Part shown: piece after piece, positions 17,941-26,682 of the stretch | Position numbering within the stretch: position 1 is the stretch's first letter | Layout: every line of letters starts with the position of its first letter | DNA from: Promethearchaeota archaeon | Lineage (GTDB): Archaea > Asgardarchaeota > Lokiarchaeia > Sigyniarchaeales > SOKP01 | Assembly: GCA_019058365.1 (NCBI GenBank) | Contig: JAHPZE010000017.1 | Coordinates: 1-64,000, forward strand | Length of the DNA stretch: 64,000 bases | Direction of reading: 5' to 3' | Position numbers and translations under genes: made by a program | The notes under the pieces: generated by a model | The model's database searches: none | Told to the model about the DNA's origin: nothing | What the model saw: the letters and a program-made list of their open reading frames with translations, nothing else

Positions 17941-19203
17941 TTAGACCTCCTTCTCTTTTTTTTCTCGTTTTATTAAACAATATTTACTTATCGCATAGAA
18001 GGCTAAGATTAGAAAGAATGTAGATTCGAAATTATAAGGAAATAATGGATATGTAAGGTACCAAATACCAGTAAAAGCGAGATCAAAGAAGCTAAAGAAG
18101 AATAAACTCAATTTAATAGGTTCTGTAGTTTTAGAACGTCGAGGTAGATTAAAAATAATAATAATTAAAATTGGTGTCAAATTGAGCAAATGATGATCCC
18201 AAGAGTCAAAGTATGTGAGCAGCATGATGATAATCCCAAAACAATAACCATATATAATAGAATTTTCTTCAAATCTTCTTAGTATGAATATCATGAAACC
18301 TGAACCACCTAGAATCGCTACAACTCCAATTAATATCAAAATTTGATTAAAAGGAATATTAAAAAAATAGCAGAAATTAGTAATAAGCTTAGTAATACTG
18401 AAAGAAAAATTTAACGCTATTGGATTGCTTCCTGTAAAATTAGTATCCAAAAAACCTGCCCATAGAGAGGGATACAATAAAAAGAGTATGATATTCAACA
18501 AAATAGGTGTAGAAACTCCTACTAATCGAATTAAACTTCTCAGAAAATCAAATTTGAGCTTTTTCGTCTCTAAATTAAAATTTACAATAATTAAAAATGG
18601 TATTAAAAAAATTGCAGTGGGTTTAATGATGATGCTTAATCCTAGAATGATGCTACCTAGAAATTGCCACTTAAAATCTGAGAATTTAAGAAAAATATAA
18701 AGAGACAGTAAGATAAAAAAAGTAATATATAAATTAATTTGACCATAAATGTAATTCAGCACATGAGGTAAACCCATTAAATAAATACATATATATAGAA
18801 TAACTCTTTTATCATTTTTTTCATGGTCAATATTTCTTATTAGAATTATGATTTTATACAGAACAACACAGATCAAAAAGTTAAGAAGCATATTAAAAGC
18901 ATTAAATACGACAAATGCTACCTCAAAACTCAAAATGGAGAATGGCATAAAAAATAACGCAGATAAAGGAAAATATCTGAAGTCCCATAAGTAGTATGTT
19001 TGAGTGTAAAGTTTCTCAATATCATTGAGAAAAACGTTTCCCACATTATAAAAAATAATAAAATCATTTTTTTCTCGATATAACGTAAAAAATAAGACTA
19101 TTGATAATATAAAATAAAAGATATGAATCGCTAAAGCATATCTAAAAATTTTATGCTCCCATAACTCTTTAACTCTCTTTATAAAATGGAACTTATAATT
19201 CAT
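17941..19203 (-). CDS. GT87-type membrane glycosyltransferase, paralogue 3
   Basis: A 420-aa protein, the first gene of the minus-strand cluster. Family marks: KNDFIIFYNVGNVF with the external Asp, DFRYFPLSALFF, YIYGQINLYIT, TYFDSWDHHLLNL and AISKYCLIK. About ten TM helices. By eye it is more similar to paralogue 2 than to paralogue 1, so the array probably grew by successive duplication. The region just upstream (19204-19293) is A/T rich and should hold the cluster promoter. The gene is divergent from the fucose-isomerase fragment at 19294. Confidence 0.78.
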   Translation of the reverse strand: MNYKFHFIKRVKELWEHKIFRYALAIHIFYFILSIVLFFTLYREKNDFIIFYNVGNVFLNDIEKLYTQTYYLWDFRYFPLSALFFMPFSILSFEVAFVVFNAFNMLLNFLICVVLYKIIILIRNIDHEKNDKRVILYICIYLMGLPHVLNYIYGQINLYITFFILLSLYIFLKFSDFKWQFLGSIILGLSIIIKPTAIFLIPFLIIVNFNLETKKLKFDFLRSLIRLVGVSTPILLNIILFLLYPSLWAGFLDTNFTGSNPIALNFSFSITKLITNFCYFFNIPFNQILILIGVVAILGGSGFMIFILRRFEENSIIYGYCFGIIIMLLTYFDSWDHHLLNLTPILIIIIFNLPRRSKTTEPIKLSLFFFSFFDLAFTGIWYLTYPLFPYNFESTFFLILAFYAISKYCLIKREKKEKEV

Positions 19204-19293
19204 TGAATAATTGACAAAATTTTATTTTAATTTTAAATTCTTAAATTAAATTATTAAAATTAAATTTTTTAAAATTTCATAATAAAAGTTATA

Positions 19294-19440
19294 TCATGTC
19301 TTTTATAAAACTAAAACTTGAAAAAGCAACGTTTGGTATTATTGTGGGAAACAGAGATGTCTTTCCCAGCGAACGAGCAAATCAAGAAAAGATTGAGATT
19401 ATTGAAGTTATGAATAATTTAGGGTATGATTATGTTATTT
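19294..19440 (+). pseudogene. N-terminal fragment of an L-fucose-isomerase-like gene
   Basis: A 48-codon frame (ATG to TAA) starting MSFIKLKLEKATFGIIVGNRDVF, which aligns with the first 50 residues of the intact 476-aa gene at 20180 (MSFIQHKELKSSFGIILGNRDVF) and continues through MNNLGYDYVI versus MNELEYEYII. It then stops, and the following DNA no longer matches the intact gene. A truncated copy, complementary to the C-terminal fragment at 26683, although about 236 internal codons are in neither. Confidence 0.8.
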
Positions 19441-19527
19441 AAAATTATTGACTTAAAAGGTTTTAAATAATGTTATTTATACAGTATAAAGTTACTATAT
19501 CATTATCAAATGAGTTGAGATAGTATT

Positions 19528-20019
19528 TTGAAGATACTGAACTATGAACAAAATTATAAAACTCAATTAATAACCCTTATTGCCAAAAATCGAATTGCTC
19601 TGGCTGAATTAAAAAAAAAAGAAAAACAGCTTGATCTGGATACTGCAAGAGAAGAGCTGAATTATTATCTCAATAAGAATTTCCCCATTTTTATAGCAGT
19701 CAATGAAAATCAGGATTTAATTGGGTTTACCATATGTAGAGTGGATGAGGATATTGTTTGGGATGAATTATTATTTGTCATACCTGAAGAGAGACGAAAA
19801 GGAGTCGGATCTGAATTATTTAAGAGAGCTGAAGAATTTGCAATAGAATTGGGAGGACATACATTATATAACTGGGTTCATCCAAATAATTATAGGAGCA
19901 TTCCCTTTTTAAAAAAGCATGGATACGAGGTTTTGAATCTTATAGAAGTTCGGAAAAATTTACCTAGCGAGAAATTAACTCAAAAAATCAAAATAGGCAA
20001 ATTTGAGTATGATTATTAG
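19528..20019 (+). CDS. GNAT-family N-acetyltransferase
   Basis: A 163-aa GNAT protein that would move an acetyl group from acetyl-CoA to an amine. Motif A is visible as ELLFVIPEERRKGVGSELFKR (the RRKGVG acetyl-CoA loop). The C-terminal strand and helix are NWVHPNNYRSIPFLKKHGYE. The substrate is unknown. The start is TTG (19528); no in-frame ATG lies closer to a good position. It sits between a broken and an intact fucose-isomerase-like gene on the same strand. Confidence 0.85.
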   Translation: MKILNYEQNYKTQLITLIAKNRIALAELKKKEKQLDLDTAREELNYYLNKNFPIFIAVNENQDLIGFTICRVDEDIVWDELLFVIPEERRKGVGSELFKRAEEFAIELGGHTLYNWVHPNNYRSIPFLKKHGYEVLNLIEVRKNLPSEKLTQKIKIGKFEYDY

Positions 20020-20049
20020 AAATTTATGATAACTTGTTTTAAAGAGACA

Positions 20050-20085
20050 TCCTTTTTTTGTATCCTCAAATTTAACAAAAAAGGA
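20050..20085 (+). terminator. Hairpin after the acetyltransferase gene
   Basis: tcctttttttgt (20050-20061) and acaaaaaagga (20075-20085) form an almost perfect 11-bp stem with a 13-nt loop, 30 nt after the stop codon. A second small hairpin gttta-gat-taaac follows. It probably separates the acetyltransferase from the isomerase-like gene, as a terminator or processing site. Confidence 0.35.
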
Positions 20086-20179
20086 GTTTAGATTAAACCT
20101 TATATTTTTTTAGAATAAAATTAAATCAGAAAAAGAATATAATTATTTAATCAATTAATACCTTAGAAAACCATAAATA

Positions 20180-21610
20180 ATGTCATTTATTCAGCATAAA
20201 GAATTGAAATCATCTTTTGGGATTATTTTAGGAAATAGAGACGTATTTCCAGATCATTTAGTAAAAGAAGGTAGAAAAGATATTATTTATATAATGAATG
20301 AATTAGAATATGAATATATTATTTTAGATGAGGGGGATACTCCACTGGGTGCAGTTGAGACGTACTCAGATGCTAAAAAATGTGCAGAACTTTTTAAAAA
20401 GAATTCTGATGAAATTCTGGGGGTGGTTTTATGTCTTTGCAATTTTGGAGACGAGAAAGCCATAGCTAATACCCTAAAAATAGCTAATCTTAATGTTCCT
20501 GTTTTGATTCAGGCGTCTTCAGATGAGATTGATAAAATGGACCGAGTTCATAGAAGAGATGCATTTTGCGGGAAAATATCCGTTACAAGTGTATTATATC
20601 AATATGGTATCCCATTTACACTAACTAAATATCATACATGTCCTATAAAATCTGATATTTTTAAAGAAGACTTAAAGAGATTTGAAAAAATTTGTAGAAT
20701 TGTAAAAAAGCTAAGAAAAACGAGATTAGGACAAATTGGGACAAGACCAAATGCCTTTGAAACTGTTAGATATAGCGAAAAAATATTAGAAATTAATGGG
20801 ATAAGTATAGAACCAATAGATCTGTCTGAAATTTTTGGATATATTAATCAATTAAATGATGATGATCCTAAAGTATTAGATAAAGCTGAATTCATTAAGA
20901 ACTACACATCTACTAGTATATTACCAGAAGATAGTCTCGTTAAATTGGCAAAACTAGCTGTTGTAATTGAAAATTGGGTAGTAGAAAATGAATTGGATGG
21001 ATTTGCTTTTCAATGTTGGCCTAGTATTGTTTCTAATTTTGGGATTGTTCCGTGTGCTGTCATGAGTATGTTTAGTGAAGGTTTGGTACCTGCTGCATGT
21101 GAGGTTGACATTTCAGGGCTGGTAGGAATGTACATTCTGCAATTGGCATCAAGAAATCCGTCATCAATAGTGGATTGGAATAATAATTATGGTGACGACC
21201 CAAATAAGATGGTACTTTTCCATTGTAGCAATTTTCCGAAGTCTTTCTTTCAAGATTCAAAAATGACTGTACATCCGATAATGTCAGAATTTAACGGCGA
21301 GGAAAATACCTTCGGTGCAATCCAAGGAAGAGTTAAAACAAAACCTTGTACAATGCTCAGAATTGAGACTGATGATCTTTATGGAGAGATAAAAGCAATT
21401 GTTGTAGAAGGAAAATATACTAACGATCCTCTTGATACCTACGGTGGGTATGGCGTTGTAGAGATTGCAAATTTGCAGAAACTATTAAAGAAACTATGTC
21501 GAGGTGGTTTTGCTCATCATGTTGCTGTTTCTTTAAATGAAATTGGAGATATTGTGCATGAAGCCCTGTTTAATTATCTTGGTTGGAATATAGAGTTTTT
21601 CAACAAATAA
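20180..21610 (+). CDS. L-fucose/L-arabinose isomerase-like protein (intact copy)
   Basis: A 476-aa protein of the FucI/AraA-like fold. This family interconverts aldoses and ketoses with a bound divalent metal; many archaeal members have no proven substrate. Visible family blocks: FGIILGNRDVFP at the N terminus, QIGTRPNAFETVRYSE in the middle, FAFQCWPSIVSNFG followed by PAACEVDISG (the acidic metal ligands expected here), HCSNFPKSFF and GFAHHVAVS near the C terminus. Two broken relatives flank it (19294 and 26683). The C-terminal relative is about 75% identical by eye. ATG start with an A/T-rich leader. Confidence 0.85.
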   Translation: MSFIQHKELKSSFGIILGNRDVFPDHLVKEGRKDIIYIMNELEYEYIILDEGDTPLGAVETYSDAKKCAELFKKNSDEILGVVLCLCNFGDEKAIANTLKIANLNVPVLIQASSDEIDKMDRVHRRDAFCGKISVTSVLYQYGIPFTLTKYHTCPIKSDIFKEDLKRFEKICRIVKKLRKTRLGQIGTRPNAFETVRYSEKILEINGISIEPIDLSEIFGYINQLNDDDPKVLDKAEFIKNYTSTSILPEDSLVKLAKLAVVIENWVVENELDGFAFQCWPSIVSNFGIVPCAVMSMFSEGLVPAACEVDISGLVGMYILQLASRNPSSIVDWNNNYGDDPNKMVLFHCSNFPKSFFQDSKMTVHPIMSEFNGEENTFGAIQGRVKTKPCTMLRIETDDLYGEIKAIVVEGKYTNDPLDTYGGYGVVEIANLQKLLKKLCRGGFAHHVAVSLNEIGDIVHEALFNYLGWNIEFFNK

Positions 21611-21635
21611 TTTCTTTTTATTAAACATATTTATC

Positions 21636-23510
21636 TTAGGGATAGATATTACTCTTAATATATTGTTTGAAATACCAATACCAAAATTCAGGTCTCTGAC
21701 ATTTAGTATCCTTATTTCTAAACAAATTCATGTCATTTAGAAGTGGTAGGTATTGATGATTATAAAAATTCGGGTAGAGTTTTTCATAAAAATCTTTATC
21801 TGACAATATTTTGTGTGCTTTCCATCTTTTAATCCATTCATCGATTAAATCTTTAGGAACACTATTCCAAATTTTAATATTTTGCCCATTAATCATAATG
21901 GTTTCTTTATCAAATTCAGATCTAATTTTTTGAACTAAATTTCCTTTGGGAATTTTCAATTTAATTAATCTATACAGATGTTTCATTCTCGCATTTAATA
22001 ATATAGTATTCTTACAGAATTCTTCTCTATTCGCATGAAGCTTCCAATGAGAATTTGAAGGAAGAAGTACTATTTTAAATTTGAAATCTCTAGAATTGAA
22101 ATCAAAAATCAAGTAATGTTTCTGATCTTCATCAAGATGATGACGTGTTACATAGAACACATATCTTCCTTCTATAATTTCACCATTCTCAGAGACAAAA
22201 AGATGTGCATCTTCAATAAAAGTTTTATCAAAAATATCTAATCCTAAGCTTAAATCTAATAGTTCCTTGCGTTGCATATATCTTAAATCAATGAAATGTT
22301 TTTCGTACGCCCTCCAATGTGGATTATTGATATGTACTTTAATCATATATATTGCATCATGACATGCTTTGGGAGCTTTGAAGAAACCCCTTCTAATTTC
22401 TCTAATTAACCTTTTACACTCGGTTTTAGCAAGAATATATCCCTTTCTGAATTTGCCTGTAAGAAAATCTCGAGAATTTTTTTTGGAAATCAATCTACTT
22501 AATTTTGTAAATTCGTAAACAAAATCATCATTCCGATTATTACTATTTCTTTCTATTTTAGTTAAGGCTAATATTGAATAAATTACAATATCAAACAACT
22601 CTCGATTATTGGGTTTGACTATTCTCCTGGAATATTTAGATTCACATAATTCTGAAATCATGTTCCTTTTCTTCATTTCCTCAAAGATGAGATTACGACA
22701 TTCTGCTTTAAGATCGTTAATATTTAAGCCACTCCTAAAATCCACGCAATCCTTATTAATCAAATGTATATAAGTAAGTAATTTGAAATATTTAGCATAA
22801 TGTTCTGGACCACCTCTTCCTCTTTCTCCCCTTCTATGTTCTAAATTAAATATATACGAACGACTTTTTTTTAATATCTCTGAAAGCCAAGATTTTCCTC
22901 CTCCTCCTTTAATATATCGATTAAAAATGAATAATAACTTGTTTAAAAAATCATCATTGCATTTCTTTTTATTGTAATCACCTAAAACCTCCAAAAAAGA
23001 ATTATAGATTAGGTTATAGTTTGAAAAAATTTCTACATGTTCAGATATTTTTTTAATGGATTTTGGACGAATAACTAAATTAGTGGGTCTCTTATTTGAT
23101 AATTCAAGCTGATACATCCATCTTTTTACTATATCCAAACTAACTCCCAAAATTTTAGTAATTTCAGATGCCACAATACGACCTTTAAACCGACGAAGCT
23201 TTACTCCCCCCGTAATAGTAAGATTAAGACATTTTTTTGAGGATTTTTCAAATTCCACGATCTCAGACTCAAGAATATAGATTAAATTAAATAATCTTTT
23301 TACAAATATAGTTTCAGTATTATCATTCTTTCTAATAGGGTATTTCATTTTTTTACAAGATTGTACAGTTAGTACACTTTGGGGCGGATTGTGGTGAGAT
23401 GTTATTTTGGGGGTAAGATATATAGGAGGTTTGATGGAAGATGGAGTAGATGTTACTTTAGATGAGTAGGGATTAGGACATTGAACCTTATTTTGATCAT
23501 CATAAAACAT
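21636..23510 (-). CDS. Unrecognised basic protein with helix-turn-helix and HNH-like motifs
   Basis: A 624-aa, Lys/Arg-rich protein with no family I can name. Residues 110-136 (GRIVASEITKILGVSLDIVK) read as a helix-turn-helix. A second Gly-rich segment with SWLSEILKKSRSYIFNLE (about 206-226) also looks like a DNA-binding helix pair. At 457-492, RHHLDED followed by VLLPSNSHWKLH fits the spacing of an HNH nuclease core (His-His ... His-x3-His). The zinc cysteines of many HNH enzymes are absent. It stands between the intact and the broken isomerase genes, convergent with the former. A mobile or homing endonuclease is a reasonable guess; a host DNA-binding protein is the alternative. No terminal repeats were found around it. 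Confidence 0.5.
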   Translation of the reverse strand: MFYDDQNKVQCPNPYSSKVTSTPSSIKPPIYLTPKITSHHNPPQSVLTVQSCKKMKYPIRKNDNTETIFVKRLFNLIYILESEIVEFEKSSKKCLNLTITGGVKLRRFKGRIVASEITKILGVSLDIVKRWMYQLELSNKRPTNLVIRPKSIKKISEHVEIFSNYNLIYNSFLEVLGDYNKKKCNDDFLNKLLFIFNRYIKGGGGKSWLSEILKKSRSYIFNLEHRRGERGRGGPEHYAKYFKLLTYIHLINKDCVDFRSGLNINDLKAECRNLIFEEMKKRNMISELCESKYSRRIVKPNNRELFDIVIYSILALTKIERNSNNRNDDFVYEFTKLSRLISKKNSRDFLTGKFRKGYILAKTECKRLIREIRRGFFKAPKACHDAIYMIKVHINNPHWRAYEKHFIDLRYMQRKELLDLSLGLDIFDKTFIEDAHLFVSENGEIIEGRYVFYVTRHHLDEDQKHYLIFDFNSRDFKFKIVLLPSNSHWKLHANREEFCKNTILLNARMKHLYRLIKLKIPKGNLVQKIRSEFDKETIMINGQNIKIWNSVPKDLIDEWIKRWKAHKILSDKDFYEKLYPNFYNHQYLPLLNDMNLFRNKDTKCQRPEFWYWYFKQYIKSNIYP

Positions 23511-23705
23511 AGTATTATTTTTTTTTTGAAAAACATTAATGTCTTTATCTTTAAAAATTTATAATTTATTTATAATTACTCATAGAAAATAGTAATTTAT
23601 TTAAAAAGGATTTAAAAAGGATCTTTTTTGATTTAGGATCCTTGTTTCTATACAAATGATTAATAGTATTGAATTTAGAAAGTGAGATATCTATTTAAGA
23701 TAACA

Positions 23706-24470
23706 TTAGGAATATTTTGCTAACACTTTCTCTATCATATTTCTTCCTTTAGTAGTAATGTAAATTTTTTCATTATTACGGATAACATATCTCTTTTCTT
23801 CTAATCTTCTCAGAGATGTATTGATATTTGAGTTAGTATGTAATTTTATCGAGGATTTAAGAGTGTTTATATCGGTCATACCGTTTTCTTCGAATAGAAG
23901 TAATGTCAATATTTCGTTAGCTGCAGATAAATCTAATGAAACAAAATTTTTGTTATCGAATTTTTCAATAAATGGGATTGGTTCTGAATTTATCGAATTA
24001 ATAAGTTCCAAATTCTGATCAGAATTTAAGGGAGAATATAAACGCACCATTTCAGAAAGGCACCATTTTGCAGTAGAAATAACATATTTAGCATCAATTT
24101 TATTTGCAATAATGTCTGATATGTGGGCACCATCTCGACTATTCCTAAATCTATATGCAATATATAATGAATCAGCAACAAGTGATTTAACATATTTTGA
24201 AATAACTTGATTATTTACTGCTTTTTCTAAACGTTCTCTTATTTTTGTTAAATCGGGACTTGAAGCTTTAGTATTTCTTACTAAATAATCTAATATTTGA
24301 TAAAAATTTTCAACAAACTTCCCCAATTTTACGAGAACTGATTCAAAGTCATTTATTAAAAATTTTAAAACCATTCCTTCATAAATTTTAATTAATTTCT
24401 CTACTTCATCAATATTTGCAATGGATTTAAAAATTACAATGATATCCTTAGACTTTTCTAATTCATTCAT
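23706..24470 (-). CDS. Winged-helix protein with HEPN/Abi-C-like motif (operon gene 4)
   Basis: A 254-aa protein. Residues about 30-145 are helical and contain YRFRNSRDGAH (Arg109-Asn110 ... His116), which fits the R-x(4-6)-H core of HEPN ribonucleases and the Abi-C abortive-infection domain. Residues about 180-250 form a winged helix (LSAANEILTLLLFEENGM ... SLRRLEEKRYV ... ITTKGRNMIEKVL). Its ATG overlaps the end of the preceding gene by 8 nt. It is the last of four co-oriented, nearly continuous genes. Function is inferred only: an RNase effector with a DNA-binding sensor would suit a toxin-antitoxin or phage-defence operon. Confidence 0.55.
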   Translation of the reverse strand: MNELEKSKDIIVIFKSIANIDEVEKLIKIYEGMVLKFLINDFESVLVKLGKFVENFYQILDYLVRNTKASSPDLTKIRERLEKAVNNQVISKYVKSLVADSLYIAYRFRNSRDGAHISDIIANKIDAKYVISTAKWCLSEMVRLYSPLNSDQNLELINSINSEPIPFIEKFDNKNFVSLDLSAANEILTLLLFEENGMTDINTLKSSIKLHTNSNINTSLRRLEEKRYVIRNNEKIYITTKGRNMIEKVLAKYS

Positions 24471-24927
24471 TTTCCTTAATCAGATTTTGCGTATAATCAA
24501 TTCCCATTTTGGTTAATTCAAATCCCTTTTTCGACTCAATATCAGTGGAACTTCTTAGGAATCCTCTCTTTATCAAGCCATTTAAAGTATCTGTCATGTT
24601 TTTTGGTTTTACAGCTCTCACTTGATCAAATCCATTTTTAATGTGATCAATATTAAACCCAATAATGTCTTCGTAGGTAAATAAATAGTAGCAAACAATG
24701 ATAGCAGTATCTGCATAAGTTTTGGGATTTATTTTAGCTATTAATTCAGGTAGAGAAATATGTTCTTTAACTTTACTAGTTTCTCGTTTTTTGTCTAAAT
24801 CATCTTGTTTCAATAAAAAAGGGAGGATTAATTTAAAAGTTTCAAGTCTATATTCATCCTCAACTCCTATTATAATATCTAGAGCTTTCTTGATATTCTT
24901 CTTAATCAATTCTTCAATATCTTTCAT
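24463..24927 (-). CDS. Winged-helix protein (operon gene 3)
   Basis: A 154-aa protein of unknown family. Its C-terminal two thirds reads as a winged helix: DTAIIVCYYLFTYEDIIGF, then NMTDTLNGLIKRGFLRS and GFELTKMGIDYTQNLI, the usual helix-wing-helix order ending in a T-x-x-G turn. This module is similar in layout to the C termini of the neighbouring genes. It begins 14 nt after gene 2 and overlaps gene 4 by 8 nt. No catalytic motif seen. Confidence 0.55.
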   Translation of the reverse strand: MKDIEELIKKNIKKALDIIIGVEDEYRLETFKLILPFLLKQDDLDKKRETSKVKEHISLPELIAKINPKTYADTAIIVCYYLFTYEDIIGFNIDHIKNGFDQVRAVKPKNMTDTLNGLIKRGFLRSSTDIESKKGFELTKMGIDYTQNLIKENE

Positions 24928-24941
24928 GATAACACCATTTT

Positions 24942-25499
24942 TTATTCATCAAGTTTTTCATTAAAAGATTTTAAAAATTCATCAATTGCATGTATATTCA
25001 ATCTATATTCTCCCCGCCCAGTTCTCTTGAGTATATTTAATTTACTTAAATCCGAAACGCGAGCAGTAATTTGTTTTTTATTTAAAGTCAGTTCATCATC
25101 TAAATCATCAAGAGAGATAATTTCATTATCACGTAAATTTTCCTCAAAAAGCATTTTTTTCTCAAGGGAAATTAGTACTATCTGTTCTGTATTTGTTAAT
25201 TTATCTAAGCTTATTTTTCGGATAATATCTCCATCATTTGTAAATTTGAATAAATTACTTGCTATATGTTTTATATTTTTAATTGCTTCAGAGGAATTAG
25301 TAATCAAAATAGAGGGTTTTTTTTCAGTTTCATTAACTTTTTCATCAATATGCACAGATTTCTTAGTATCAAATTTTTTTTTGAAAATTTCAATAAAATT
25401 GGAAAAATTATCAAGAATAATATTAGGATCATCAACTTCTATATTATCTTCAATTTCTAATTTAAAACCTTGAAAATCCGCAAATATTTTATAGTTCAA
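24942..25499 (-). CDS. Winged-helix protein (operon gene 2)
   Basis: A 185-aa protein. The first half is charged and poorly conserved in appearance. The second half reads LTNTEQIVLISLEKKML, then LDDELTLNKKQITARVSDLSKL and NILKRTGRGEYRLN, a winged helix of the MarR/ArsR type. The start is TTG at 25499, overlapping the TGA stop of gene 1 as TTGA, so translation is probably coupled. No close family recognised. Confidence 0.5.
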   Translation of the reverse strand: MNYKIFADFQGFKLEIEDNIEVDDPNIILDNFSNFIEIFKKKFDTKKSVHIDEKVNETEKKPSILITNSSEAIKNIKHIASNLFKFTNDGDIIRKISLDKLTNTEQIVLISLEKKMLFEENLRDNEIISLDDLDDELTLNKKQITARVSDLSKLNILKRTGRGEYRLNIHAIDEFLKSFNEKLDE

Positions 25500-26143
25500 A
25501 TATTATCACCTTTTTGCTCAACTAATTCTCTAATTAAGTTTCGAGCTTTTAACATACCTTGATTTGTAATTCGATATGTTTTTCCTTCAATTTTTATAAA
25601 TTTAGAATAATCTCCCCTGAAAGCTTTGTTCGAAGCTGTGGGATCTATATCAGATTTAATTAAAATTGGAGTTAATGACTGAGAACTCATTTTATCCATT
25701 TGATTAATCACTTTATTTGCATAAAGAATTAAAAGAATTGCAATCCTTTGAGTTTCGGTTCTTGTATCTCTTTTAATAATTAATAAAATTGGAGGTACTT
25801 CATCATCAGTTCCAAAATCATAAACCATTTCAATTTTATCAGGAGCTATTTTTGAATCATATGAAATTTTTTGACATTTATTTAAAGATCCTTCGTTTCT
25901 GATCATTTTGGAAGGCAGAACACTTGTTGTTATTTCATTAAATGTATTTTCCCTTACATGTGGTTCTACCATTTCGATACTTGGGTTCTTAAATATATCA
26001 TCATGGCGATCAAAATACTCGAGAAGATCTTCTAAAAATTCGAATAAATTTCCTTCATACTTATTAATTCCTAGTTTTACTAATACATTATAAATTTTGA
26101 ATTCCAAATTAATGTCTAACATACTAATATCATAGTTTTTCAT
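25496..26143 (-). CDS. Winged-helix protein (operon gene 1)
   Basis: A 215-aa protein heading the four-gene minus-strand operon. The N-terminal half is acidic (FEFLEDLLEYFDRHDD). The C-terminal half holds a winged-helix-like module: RIAILLILYANKVINQM ... KAFRGDYSKFIKIEGKTYRITNQGMLKARNLI. It has the same ending pattern (basic wing, R-I-T-x-x-G) as gene 3. It starts with ATG about 545 nt from the C-terminal isomerase fragment, which lies on the other strand. No family name assigned. Confidence 0.5.
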   Translation of the reverse strand: MKNYDISMLDINLEFKIYNVLVKLGINKYEGNLFEFLEDLLEYFDRHDDIFKNPSIEMVEPHVRENTFNEITTSVLPSKMIRNEGSLNKCQKISYDSKIAPDKIEMVYDFGTDDEVPPILLIIKRDTRTETQRIAILLILYANKVINQMDKMSSQSLTPILIKSDIDPTASNKAFRGDYSKFIKIEGKTYRITNQGMLKARNLIRELVEQKGDNI

Positions 26144-26317
26144 TATTTATAAACTTTTGTAAAACACATATAGTTATTTAACTATTGATAATCGTATTTA
26201 AATTTGTTTCAGACAGCTAATTCCAAATCAAGATATAATTATTAAAAAATGCTGAATTAATATATTTTGAAAGAGTATAGATTCGTATTCTCTTAAAAAA
26301 AAGGAAGAGGAGAAATA

Positions 26318-26569
26318 ATGATCCTAAATTGTGTTAAATTATATATAAAACAAGCATTCTTTTTATATAAAATTGATAATAACACATTAAAATCTATCTA
26401 TTATCGATTCTTATTAGTAAATAAAATAGGAAATAGTCGTCGCTTTTACTATAAAATAAATTCAAAATCAAGTCATAATTTATCAGATCTTAACAAATTA
26501 TTTTATATAATAATGAAAGAAAGGGTCTATTTAAAAAATTTAAAAGAATATGAAAAAATAAAAAACTAA
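26318..26569 (+). CDS. Small basic protein, uncertain
   Basis: An 83-codon frame rich in Lys, Asn, Tyr and Ile, preceded by ggaagaggagaaat, which is a strong ribosome-binding-like stretch directly before the ATG. No domain recognised. It lies in an otherwise empty 540-nt gap between the four-gene operon and the isomerase fragment. It may be a real small gene or an A/T-rich chance frame. The rest of the gap (26144-26317, 26570-26682) shows nothing. Confidence 0.3.
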   Translation: MILNCVKLYIKQAFFLYKIDNNTLKSIYYRFLLVNKIGNSRRFYYKINSKSSHNLSDLNKLFYIIMKERVYLKNLKEYEKIKN

Positions 26570-26682
26570 GAAAAGAGCTAATGATTTATATTTCAATTAT
26601 AACCCTATTAATATTTCGCTTTATGCTTTTGATTGGGACAAAAATATCATTTGATTAATATAAAATCTCAAACAATAAAGGA

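Noticed and set aside
25027..25473. 148-codon plus-strand Ser/Ile/Phe-rich frame
   Set aside because: Antisense shadow of operon gene 2; composition is that of a mirrored A/T-rich gene.
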